Below are positions 45,623-53,622 of a stretch of DNA of 64,000 nucleotides, one piece after another. Position numbers and translations under genes: made by a program. The stretch's first letter is position 1; every line of letters begins with the position of its first letter. The notes under the pieces are model-generated. The model ran no database searches and was not told the DNA's origin. It was given only the letters and a program-made list of their open reading frames with translations. Origin of the DNA: a bacterium (GTDB taxonomy: Bacteria > BMS3Abin14); contig JARGFV010000001.1 in NCBI GenBank assembly GCA_029210545.1, forward strand, positions 15,542-79,541. The letters are read 5' to 3'.

Positions 45623-47083
45623 GTGAGCCGGAAGGAAGCGTCCTTTTACAGGAAGCTGGTCGTCGCCGGGGTCTGCCTCCTCCCACTGGCCCTCACCCCT
45701 TCCATTGCTTCCGCAAAATCAGTGTTTGAGCCCGTTGTCGCTGGCGGGTTCTACCCGGCCGACGCGGCAAAGCTGCGAGCCCTGGTGCGCTCCTGCATCG
45801 ACAGCGCCGGCCTGCCGTCGGTCAAGGGGGAGATCCTGGGCCTCGTCGCCCCCCATGCCGGTTACGTCTATTCCGGGCCGGTGGCCGGGTACGCCTACAG
45901 GGAGCTCAAGGGCAGGAAGTACGACATCGTTGTCATCATGGCCCCGTCCCACACCGCCCCCCTGAACGGGGTGTCCATCCTGGATGTGGACGCCTACCGC
46001 ACACCGCTGGGGGAGGTTCCTGTCGACAGGAAATCGGTGCGGGCCCTCATCGACCAGATCCCATGGATCAGCCACGTCCCGGCCCTTTTCACCCGGGAGC
46101 ACTCCATGGAGGTCCAGCTGCCGTTCCTCCAGGTGGCCCTCGAGCCGGGCTTTTCCATCGTCCCTGCCGTCATGGGAACGGCGGACCCCGACCTTGCCAC
46201 CGCCTTCGCCACTGTACTGGCCCGCCAGTTCCGGGGCCGGAAAGTCCTTTTCGTGGCCAGTTCCGACATGTCCCACTATCTGGAGTACGATGCGGCCAAA
46301 ATCAAAGACACCGGAACCCTGAAGATCATCGGCAACGGGGAGATCGACACATTATATCGCCGGTGTTCCACCCGGGAATCGGAGCTGTGCGGCCTGGGCC
46401 CGGTGCAGACGGTCATGCACCTCGCCGAAAAGATGGGGATCGAGGGGGGGACACTGCTCAGGTACTCCAACTCCGGTGACACCGCGGGAAACCGGACAAG
46501 GGTGGTGGGGTACGGCTCCTTCGCTTTCGTGAACCCGGCAGGGGAGCTGGCCCTGGCCGACAAGCAGGCCCTTTTGGTCCTGGCCCGGAATACCCTGGAG
46601 CAGTACGTGCGGACCGGCAAACGTCCCGACATCGTGCCCGGCTCATCGGCACTAAAGGAACCAGGGGCTGCTTTTGTCACCCTGAAGCGCCGGGGTGAGC
46701 TGCGTGGCTGCATCGGCCAGCTGAGGCCCACCATGCCCCTCTATCAGTCCGTGGTGGAGATGGCGGTCTCCTCGTGCAGCAGGGACATGCGCTTTACGCC
46801 GGTCAAGGCTGAAGAGCTTCCCGATATCCGGGTCGAGGTCTCGGTGATGTCGCCCTTCATGAAGGTGGGCGGCGTCGAGGAGGTCGAGGTGGGGCGGGAC
46901 GGCCTTTACCTGACCTGGCATGGAAGGAGCGGCGTGCTCCTGCCACAGGTCCCGGGAGAGCAGGGGTGGGACAGGGGGGAGTATCTCAAGGCGATCTGCA
47001 GGAAGGCGGGGCTGCCGGATAAGACATGGGAGAAACCTGGCGCAGAGCTTTACAGGTTTAGCGCCCAGGTGTTCAGTGAGTAA
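45623..47083 (+). CDS. Fused AmmeMemoRadiSam protein B (MEMO) and A (AMMECR1)
   Basis: About 486 residues. A Sec signal (YRKLVVAGVCLLPLALTPSI, cleavage near ASA) precedes a MEMO/LigB-like domain at about 35-300 (VVAGGFYPADAAKL, VAPHAGYVYSGPVAG, MAPSHTAPLNG, EHSMEVQLPFLQ, FVASSDMSHYLEYD) and an AMMECR1 domain at about 310-485 (FVTLKRRGELRGCIGQL, YLTWHGRSGVLLPQVPGEQG). Fusion of both partners in one exported chain is notable because AMMECR1 and MEMO are usually cytoplasmic single proteins. GTG 45623 fits the signal peptide. A frame open from 45413 runs through a heptameric TTCGCGC tract and is probably not translated. Confidence 0.88.
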   Translation: MSRKEASFYRKLVVAGVCLLPLALTPSIASAKSVFEPVVAGGFYPADAAKLRALVRSCIDSAGLPSVKGEILGLVAPHAGYVYSGPVAGYAYRELKGRKYDIVVIMAPSHTAPLNGVSILDVDAYRTPLGEVPVDRKSVRALIDQIPWISHVPALFTREHSMEVQLPFLQVALEPGFSIVPAVMGTADPDLATAFATVLARQFRGRKVLFVASSDMSHYLEYDAAKIKDTGTLKIIGNGEIDTLYRRCSTRESELCGLGPVQTVMHLAEKMGIEGGTLLRYSNSGDTAGNRTRVVGYGSFAFVNPAGELALADKQALLVLARNTLEQYVRTGKRPDIVPGSSALKEPGAAFVTLKRRGELRGCIGQLRPTMPLYQSVVEMAVSSCSRDMRFTPVKAEELPDIRVEVSVMSPFMKVGGVEEVEVGRDGLYLTWHGRSGVLLPQVPGEQGWDRGEYLKAICRKAGLPDKTWEKPGAELYRFSAQVFSE

Positions 47084-47893
47084 AGCGCCCGAGAACCGTT
47101 TTATAACGGCCACCAATAGCACATCATCTGTCCCTCGACTTCGCTCGCGGTTCGACAAAGCTCACCGTCCTGAGTTTATCGAAGGAGGACCCTGAGCCTG
47201 TCGAACGGGCTGCGTTCTCACCCCTCGGAAACCCTCGAAGTACCCGGCAACGGACGTCTTCCGCCTTCGCTAAAGCTACGGCGTGACAAGCCGGTTTCCT
47301 CGGGGTTCTGGCCTTGCATCTGACGCACTCTTGGCGGCCTCACTTTAAATGAGGTGCGTACTTTCTGATATTCGGGAACGGCACTGTACCGGTTTGCCGC
47401 TCAGGTTTTTCCGGGATGATCCAAAATCCTGATTTCACCGGAGAGAACGCGAAAGAGGTCGTACTGTGGTAAGTTAGCCTTTGACCTCCTTTGTAAGCTT
47501 TGCCATTCACCTAGGAGTCTGTCGGAGAACCTCATACAGACTCCTAGCTGGAGTTTATCGGAAAATGGCATGTTTAAAAAAACCAAGCAATTCGGATAGT
47601 TACAACCGACTTTAATAAAAAGAATCATCTTCCGACAAACATATCTAGCAGCGTATCGGGGTTTTCCGACACGCTGCTAGGGTGTCATTCAAATCATATA
47701 GTAACGTTAAATATCCTTCCTGTGTCCGATCCAGAGAACCACTACCTCAGCCTTTCCCTGACCCCACAGTCTACCCGACGTACAGTTTTTCCCTTGCATG
47801 GATTCCCCTAAAAAGAGGTTGGACCGCGACTTGCAAACTCAGGGGTGAAATCAGTGATTTGCGACGGTTCGAATTCGAAAAAAGGAGGAAGTG
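47084..47893. other. Repeat-rich spacer, no gene
   Basis: Contains a CGACAAAGCTCACCGTCCTG / CCTGAGCCTGTCGAACGG-type repeat (47132-47206) of the sort dispersed in many unrelated bacterial genomes, low-complexity GACAAGCCGG words, the CTGTGGTAAGTTAGC repeat (47465-47487), and family A copy A3 (47511-47680). No ribosome-site-linked open frame before the OmpA-like gene. Confidence 0.65.
47511..47680. mobile_element. Family A miniature element, copy A3
   Basis: CTAG at both ends (47511-47514 and 47677-47680) and a 162-bp interior. The left hairpin GGAGTCTGT/ACAGACTCC shows GTCTG/CAGAC where A2 and A4 have GCCTG/CAGGC. The right hairpin is AGCAGCGTATC/GACACGCTGCT. Shorter than the 203-bp copies because the central part differs. 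Confidence 0.8.
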
Positions 47894-49186
47894 ATGAAAA
47901 AAGTAATAATGTTTTCGACACTCGTGATCCTTGTGCTGATCTACCGGCCAGCCGGAGCGGGATGGCTTGGCGACACACTGAACAGCGCAATAAAGGGGGC
48001 TGGAAAGGACATCGTTTACGATGCGGTGGATTCCGCTTCCGGCAGCGCTTATCGGAAGGTGAAGAATAACCTTGCGGGGGAAGCGTCCGGAAACCCGGAC
48101 ACCGCTGTCCGGCCCGACGCGGAGGCGGCTGCCGGGGTACCGGCTTTCAATTCGCCCGAAGGCACCATTCGGGGAGAGGAAAGGTACAGCCGGTTCGATT
48201 TCATCCCGGGATCCAAGGTCCTTTTCTTTGACGATTTTTCCGACACTGAGGTGGGCGGGTTCCCCATGCGATGGACCCTCGAAGGGCCAAACGGCGGGGG
48301 CAACACCCTGGATGTGATCTCCTGGGCCGGGAGCCATTATTTCCGGAGTCGACCAGCGGGAGAGGGAAACGGCCAAAGTTGCACCGGTTCCTATCTGCGG
48401 TTGAAAGGTCTGAAAGATCTTCCCCAGCGGTTCACAATCGAGTTCGACGCCATCCTTGCCGGAGAACAAACGAGTTGGGAGAAAGCCTATGGGATTCTGC
48501 TGCTCAGCGACGTATACGATCCCCATGACTCTCCAAACCCTGTTTTCCCGGGGAATTCCGGAACATTCTATTTTTCGGACATATTTGCACGATCCGCTCA
48601 CTCTGAATCCGAATTCCTCATCCAGGACCAACTGCCCCACCACATCGCGATTACTGTTGATGGCACGGCGGCCAAGGCCTACGTCGACGGCGACCTGGTG
48701 ATTAACGACCCTGAAGCGGTCAACCGTCCTATTAGCCTGGTAGGCATGTATTGGGAGATTTCGTTGGAGCACAGCGTGGATTGGTTCATGTTTACAAATT
48801 TTCGTCTGGCGGAAGGAGGAAAGGAATTCGGGCAGGTGTTGGAAACCGACGGGAGATTTATCGCTCCGGGCATCCGTTTCGACACGGGATCAGCGATCCT
48901 CCTTCCTGAATCCCTCCCCACCCTTCGTTCCATTCAGGCCCTGCTCCAGGAGCAGCCGTCACTTCCCTTCCTCATTGAGGGGCACACGGACAACCAGGGC
49001 GGAGACCAGGTCAACGAGCCTCTCTCGCAGGAGCGGGCGGAGGCGGTGCGGGATTGGCTCATGGTCCAGGGGATCGAGCCGAATCGCCTGGTTGCGAGGG
49101 GTTTCGGGTCACGCAGGCCGCGCAGCACCAACGACAACCCGGAAGGACGCAGCCTCAACCGCCGGGTGGAATTCGTCCGGCAATAG
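47894..49186 (+). CDS. OmpA-family outer-membrane-associated protein
   Basis: A 430-residue exported protein. Signal peptide at about 1-22 (VIMFSTLVILVLIYRPAGA), then a short helical segment (LGDTLNSAIKGAGKDIVYDA). The middle beta-rich domain at about 90-300 resembles a concanavalin-like jelly roll (VLFFDDFSDTEVGGFPMRW, HHIAITVDGTAAKAYVDGDL). The C-terminal OmpA domain at about 315-430 binds peptidoglycan (IEGHTDNQGGDQVNEPLSQE, GFGSRRPRSTNDNPEGR). ATG 47894 follows AAAGGAGGAAG, a strong ribosome site. The jelly roll could bind a surface glycan. No neighbour helps define its role. Confidence 0.9.
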   Translation: MKKVIMFSTLVILVLIYRPAGAGWLGDTLNSAIKGAGKDIVYDAVDSASGSAYRKVKNNLAGEASGNPDTAVRPDAEAAAGVPAFNSPEGTIRGEERYSRFDFIPGSKVLFFDDFSDTEVGGFPMRWTLEGPNGGGNTLDVISWAGSHYFRSRPAGEGNGQSCTGSYLRLKGLKDLPQRFTIEFDAILAGEQTSWEKAYGILLLSDVYDPHDSPNPVFPGNSGTFYFSDIFARSAHSESEFLIQDQLPHHIAITVDGTAAKAYVDGDLVINDPEAVNRPISLVGMYWEISLEHSVDWFMFTNFRLAEGGKEFGQVLETDGRFIAPGIRFDTGSAILLPESLPTLRSIQALLQEQPSLPFLIEGHTDNQGGDQVNEPLSQERAEAVRDWLMVQGIEPNRLVARGFGSRRPRSTNDNPEGRSLNRRVEFVRQ

Positions 49187-49215
49187 GCCAGCCGGAGCAT
49201 GGCGCCGGTCTAGTT

Positions 49216-49290
49216 TGTCATGCACCTGGCCAAAAAGATGGGGATCGGGGACGGGGCACTTCTTAAATATACATCCGGGCTTGACGCGGC
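49216..49290 (+). pseudogene. Fragment of a second MEMO-like gene
   Basis: Right after the OmpA-like gene, the plus strand encodes VMHLAKKMGIGDGALLKYTS, closely matching VMHLAEKMGIEGGTLLRYSN of the MEMO domain at 45623. A stop codon lies just before it and unrelated sequence follows. It is best explained as a remnant of a duplicated or displaced MEMO gene. About 20 residues match, so this rests on a short but specific similarity. Confidence 0.6.
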
Positions 49291-49336
49291 CGTTGGAGGG
49301 GGGTCCGGAATGACGGCTTTTCTCATCTTCCCCTCT

Positions 49337-50389
49337 TTACCGCCTCGGCATCGAATACCACGTCCCCTTGCCGGTGCCGTGCTGTTCCAGACGGCCCTGT
49401 TTCGCCAGGCGTCGGAAGTGTACCTTGAGCGTGTTACGGTTCGCCCCGGTCACGGTGACAGCCTCGGCCATCGTCAGCCTCCCCCGCTCCCTGATTACCT
49501 GAATAATCCGGGAGGACAGGGCCGGAATCCTGTCCAGTTCCTTTTCACGATTCAGCTTTCTCGCCAGGTTATCCTTTTGCGCCTTGAGCGCTTTCAGGAA
49601 GAAAAGGATCCAGTTGTCCAGGTTCTCATCCCCGGTCCTGATCCCCGACTGGGACGACCTGAGCGCCCTATAGTACTCGTCCTTGTTCTCTTCCACCACA
49701 CGCTCAAGGGAGCTGTAGGGGACATAACCGTACCCGTTCCTGAGCAGCAAGAGTGTGGTCAGGATGCGGGAAAGGCGCCCGTTGCCGTCTTGAAAAGGGT
49801 GAATAGCCAGGAAGTGGATAACGAAGGCGGCGATGACGAGCAGGGGATGAAGGTCATCCTGATCAAAAGCCTGGTTGACGCTCTCAACCAACCGGCCCAT
49901 CAACCCGGGAGTATCGAACGGCGTGGCGGTTTCAAACACAACCCCCAGGCTGTTCCCTTCCTTGTCGAAGGCTTCCACATGATTGGGATGTTTCTTGTAC
50001 TCACCCCTGTGCGGCGCGTCGCGGACGCTGTAGCGAAGCCCGATCCCGTGGAGTTGCCTGATGTGATTCTCGTCCAGTGGAATGTGCTCCCATGAGTCGA
50101 ACACGGTGTTCATGGCCTCGGCGTATCCGGCAACTTCTTCCTCGTCCCGGGACCTGAAGGAGATGGTGTCAAGACCGCTCAGGAGAGACTCGACCTGCGC
50201 ATCCGTGAGCCTGGCCCCCTCGATCCGTGTGGATGAACCGACAGACTCGATAAAGGCGACCCGGCGCAGTCCAGCCACAGCGTCTGGCGGGAGGTGCTCG
50301 AGCATGATCCACCGCCCCTTGAACTCGTCGATCCCGGCGATAAGCTTGAGGATCTCCGGGGTGATTTTGAAGACATGGTCATGGATCAT
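49337..50389 (-). CDS. Fic domain protein with C-terminal winged helix
   Basis: A 350-residue protein of the Fic/DOC family, which attaches AMP or related groups to target proteins. The core motif is intact (HPFQDGNGRLSR, about 193-204). An inhibitory motif of the S/TxxxE(G/N) type, SSTRIEG (about 50-56), lies N-terminally, so it is a class II self-inhibited Fic protein. The C-terminal 60 residues are a winged helix (LTMAEAVTVTGANRNTLKVH, GRLEQHGTGKGTWY). ATG 50389 has GGAGGTCC upstream. There is no antitoxin gene, as expected for class II. Targets are unknown. Confidence 0.93.
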   Translation of the reverse strand: MIHDHVFKITPEILKLIAGIDEFKGRWIMLEHLPPDAVAGLRRVAFIESVGSSTRIEGARLTDAQVESLLSGLDTISFRSRDEEEVAGYAEAMNTVFDSWEHIPLDENHIRQLHGIGLRYSVRDAPHRGEYKKHPNHVEAFDKEGNSLGVVFETATPFDTPGLMGRLVESVNQAFDQDDLHPLLVIAAFVIHFLAIHPFQDGNGRLSRILTTLLLLRNGYGYVPYSSLERVVEENKDEYYRALRSSQSGIRTGDENLDNWILFFLKALKAQKDNLARKLNREKELDRIPALSSRIIQVIRERGRLTMAEAVTVTGANRNTLKVHFRRLAKQGRLEQHGTGKGTWYSMPRR

Positions 50390-51255
50390 GTCAGGACCTC
50401 CTCACCCACAACAATACCCAAAAACACCCAGTTGTCAAGGGCAACGACACCCATATATACACCCGTAATCACCCTAAAAGCACATTGGCATGCACGAAGC
50501 GCCCTTCGTCAAGCCTTCCTGTCGCGGCATAGTCACGCCTTTTGCGTGACGAAGACGGATGGCGTAATCGAAGGACGTACCTTGGGTTAATCCTTTTCTC
50601 CTGGATTCCCGCTTTCGCGGGAATGACGAAAACTTCCCCCCAGCTTTCGTTTTCACTTTGCGAAACTTTGCGTACTTTGCGGTGAGTCCGCTTTTGGTCT
50701 TCCCTGCGTCTCTGCGTGAGCCCGCTTTTGCCGCTTAGAAACCGCGCCTTCCCCCAGATTAAAGTCTTCCTCTGTGTCCTCTGTGCCTGGTGGTGAAAGC
50801 CCTTCAGGTTTTAGCGGCACACGCCTGCGCCTACCCCCGGATTCAGCCTTTCTCAGCGTTCTCTGCGCACTCTCCGGTAAAATTTAGGCTCTTACGCCAA
50901 ACGGCCTGAGATTGCTTCGCTTGCTAATAGCTCGCAATGACAGTCGTTTTTCTCTGCGTTCCCTGCTTGTCCGCCATAGCCTCCGGCGACGGCGGACGGT
51001 AATCAGCTCTCACCGCTTTTTCAGGACCCGCGTTTCCCGGGATCGCTTCACCTGATTTGCAGTTCGCGATGACAGCGTTTAAACCATGCCCCCCGGCTTT
51101 TGGTTTCCCCTGTGTAACCCTGCCTGCCACGTCGTAGATTTATGCGAAGACGGGTGGTGCAGCCTGGGATTGGCTGTGCTGTGGTAAGTTAGCTTTTGAT
51201 CTTCCCCCTCACCCCGACCCTCTCCCGCGGCGGGGAGAGGGAGAGAAAGGTGCCT
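50390..51255. other. Mosaic of dispersed repeats, no gene
   Basis: This 860-bp spacer is a patchwork of low-complexity words: GTCACGC-TTTT-GCGTGAC hairpin (50532-50550), TTCCCGCTTTCGCGGGAATG (50605-50625), CTTTGCG-type tandem words (50655-50690), CCTCTGTGTCCTCTGTGCC (50770-50790), AGATTGCTTCGCTTGC / GCTCGCAATGACAG (50909-50944) and the GTGGTAAGTTAGCTTTTGA repeat (51180-51198). No open frame has a ribosome site or recognisable product. Confidence 0.7.
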
Positions 51256-53541
51256 TCAGCGGCCCTTACCTATTGATAGGCCCGCCGCGATGGCCACCGA
51301 GAGCAACAAGCAGTACCGGATCGGGGCGTACAACCCGATGGCAAGGGGCAGCACCAGTCCGCACACAACCGTCCCGAGAGCGGCTCCGAGAAGGTCCACG
51401 CCGTAGGCGGCCCCGCCCGGATATTTCACCCCGGCGGACTCCAGCAGGGCGCTGCCCGCTCCGAAGCTCATGCCCGTCAGCAAGCCGGCCCCGGTCATGA
51501 GGAGAAGGTAAAGAAGGAGGCCGGCCCATTCCTGGAGCACCCAACCAGGATCGATCCACACCGTGACCGTCACGAGCAGGAAGTATCCTGTCCACAGCCA
51601 CGCCGTTCGAGAGGGCTGAGCGTCCCGGACCATGGCCCCGAGTGCCATTCCCACCATAAAAAAGGCTAGCAGCAGAGCCATGCGGGAGTAGAGGTAGCCG
51701 AAACCCGTCTGGTACAGGTACATGAGCGCCGTTTCCGCCGCGATCCCCGAAAATCCTCCCAGGAAGAGGACCAACAATCCCCTCGTGGTCTCACTCCTCA
51801 TAGTCCCGGCGCCAAAACCACCAAAGATCACCATCACAAGAACAGCTACAAACAGGTACCACGCAACACCGTTTCCGATGGCTGACAGAAGCCCGGCGTC
51901 GGCGGTGCGGCCTCTCCACAGGGTGAGACGGTATCCCACGGCCGAGGGGACGAGATCGGCATTGGGACGGACATCTCCGGAGTCAGACAGGGCCTGGCTG
52001 ACAGCCTCCATCCTGTCCTTCGAGAGATCGGCAGACAGATACTCCGGGACCATGAAGCGAAGATCCAGATTTCGTTCAAGGGCTATGGAAGCGGCAAGGT
52101 CACCGGTCAGGGGTGACAGCGGCCCCCGGCCGCACAGGGCGGTATAACGGTCGAGGGGATACCAGGCGCGGTGCGGGAATGAGAGAGACAAGGCCCCATC
52201 CAGGGATGCCAGGTAGCGGCCCATGGCAGGGGCAATGTAGTTGCCCGGTTCGCCTGCTGCCAGACTGAGAATCCCATCCGGTGAGAGGGCCAAAGCGATG
52301 AGCCGGAAAAACTCGGCCGAGTAGTACCGGTTGTAAAGCAGGGTCCCGGGATCTGGCAGGTTGAGTATAACCACATCGTACCGTCCCCCGGGAACCATCC
52401 TCAGGTACCGCCGCGCGTCACCCGGGATCAGATCGACCCTCTCATCGGCAAGGGCTCTCGCCGTGGAGCTGATATTGAGAGCCTCCAGGCGCACCACGGC
52501 CTCGTCTAAAACCACAACATCCACCGACCTCACGGGGTGAGCCAGGACCTGTTCCAGGACACCGGTGATGTGGGAGGTCACCAGCAGGACTCTTCCGGGC
52601 ATCGGATGGACCATGAGAGCAGGCTGGACAGCCTGCTCGGCCGATCTTCGGTCCGGGTCGGTCATCATGGGCGAACCGTCGTAAAAGAGAACCGTTTGAT
52701 CCAGGAACAGGTCTGAAGTGGATCCTGATGCCCTTCCTTCCTCATTCCACCTTCCTCCTTCCTCCTGCCTGTTTTTCAAAGGTTTTCCCCATGCCAGGCT
52801 GCCCAGGGGAGACTGGACACCGAGGACCGGAAAATAAGGATAAAAACGGGCCTGGCGGGTGGAAGAATCGGAAGGGATGCCGGACAAGGTAATGGGGATA
52901 AAAAAGATGAGGACCAGTGCGGATGCCGACCAGCGCGTCGGTCGATCGCCCCAGCCCAGGACGATAACGGCGGCCGTCACCCCGACACCGACAGTCCACG
53001 CCAGACCCAATCCATCGAAAAAGCGCACGCCTGCGGCAAAGAAAAAGACCCCGCCCAGTGCCGCTCCCGCTGATTCAGCTGCAAAAGCTGATGCGCCGCG
53101 GCCCCGCCCTGATGCTGCAGCCCCGAAAGTGAAGTCCGAACCATCGGTCAGGCAGAAAGGGGCCAGGAGAAGGGCATAGGCCAGGCCGATAAAACCCAGC
53201 CCCACCACCTGCCCCACGGGAACGCCCAACAGGGGCCGAAGAAGGTCCAGGGAGACGGTGGTCAGGGGAAAAAGGACGGCGAGGAGAAGGAGGGCGAGGT
53301 ACAGGGCCCTTTCGGGCCGTTGGAGCCGGGGAAAGAGCCTGCGGGCAAGCAGCCCTCCGGCACTGACCCAGGCCAGCCACACAAAAAGGCCGACAGCAAG
53401 GCCCAGTTCGTTGCCGGAAAAGTTGGCGATGCCCCTGCGCAGGAAGGTGATCTGGGCCAGGGCGGTAATGAAGCCCAGGAGCCCAAGGGTGAGGTATATC
53501 CGTACGTGCGTGCGTACGTAGGTGCGTGAGGGCGTTTCCAT
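51256..53541 (-). CDS. Integral membrane spermidine-synthase-like protein
   Basis: A 761-residue protein: about seven N-terminal membrane helices, a spermidine-synthase-like domain (about 270-450; VLLVTSHITGVLEQVLAHP, VDVVVLDEAVVRLE, RYDVVILNLPDPGTLLYNRY) and about seven C-terminal helices. The SAM loop reads TSHITG rather than the canonical GGGDGG, so aminopropyl transfer is doubtful. Such fused proteins are common and uncharacterised. A 7-bp periodic tract (52735-52785) encodes an in-frame low-complexity insert (RQEEGGRWNEEGRASG, about residues 252-270). The N-terminal residues (YVRTHVRIY) come from a TACGCACG-type repeat, so the true start may be later. Confidence 0.85.
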   Translation of the reverse strand: METPSRTYVRTHVRIYLTLGLLGFITALAQITFLRRGIANFSGNELGLAVGLFVWLAWVSAGGLLARRLFPRLQRPERALYLALLLLAVLFPLTTVSLDLLRPLLGVPVGQVVGLGFIGLAYALLLAPFCLTDGSDFTFGAAASGRGRGASAFAAESAGAALGGVFFFAAGVRFFDGLGLAWTVGVGVTAAVIVLGWGDRPTRWSASALVLIFFIPITLSGIPSDSSTRQARFYPYFPVLGVQSPLGSLAWGKPLKNRQEEGGRWNEEGRASGSTSDLFLDQTVLFYDGSPMMTDPDRRSAEQAVQPALMVHPMPGRVLLVTSHITGVLEQVLAHPVRSVDVVVLDEAVVRLEALNISSTARALADERVDLIPGDARRYLRMVPGGRYDVVILNLPDPGTLLYNRYYSAEFFRLIALALSPDGILSLAAGEPGNYIAPAMGRYLASLDGALSLSFPHRAWYPLDRYTALCGRGPLSPLTGDLAASIALERNLDLRFMVPEYLSADLSKDRMEAVSQALSDSGDVRPNADLVPSAVGYRLTLWRGRTADAGLLSAIGNGVAWYLFVAVLVMVIFGGFGAGTMRSETTRGLLVLFLGGFSGIAAETALMYLYQTGFGYLYSRMALLLAFFMVGMALGAMVRDAQPSRTAWLWTGYFLLVTVTVWIDPGWVLQEWAGLLLYLLLMTGAGLLTGMSFGAGSALLESAGVKYPGGAAYGVDLLGAALGTVVCGLVLPLAIGLYAPIRYCLLLSVAIAAGLSIGKGR
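52735..52785. repeat. Heptameric tract inside a coding region
   Basis: On the plus strand CCTTCCT, CATTCCA, CCTTCCT, CCTTCCT, CCTGCCT run head to tail with a 7-bp period. The tract resembles those in spacers but is in frame with the membrane spermidine-synthase-like gene. It lies just before the start of the cytosolic domain. Confidence 0.8.
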
Positions 53542-53622
53542 CAGATCTGGTCCTTCGGTCTGTCCGCGTCAGGTGTGATTGAATGATCTTTCGCACATAC
53601 GCTTTACGGACCTACGCAATTA

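Noticed and set aside
49337-50389. Fic toxin-antitoxin pair
   Set aside because: No small antitoxin gene is adjacent; the inhibitory motif SSTRIEG lies in the same protein (class II).
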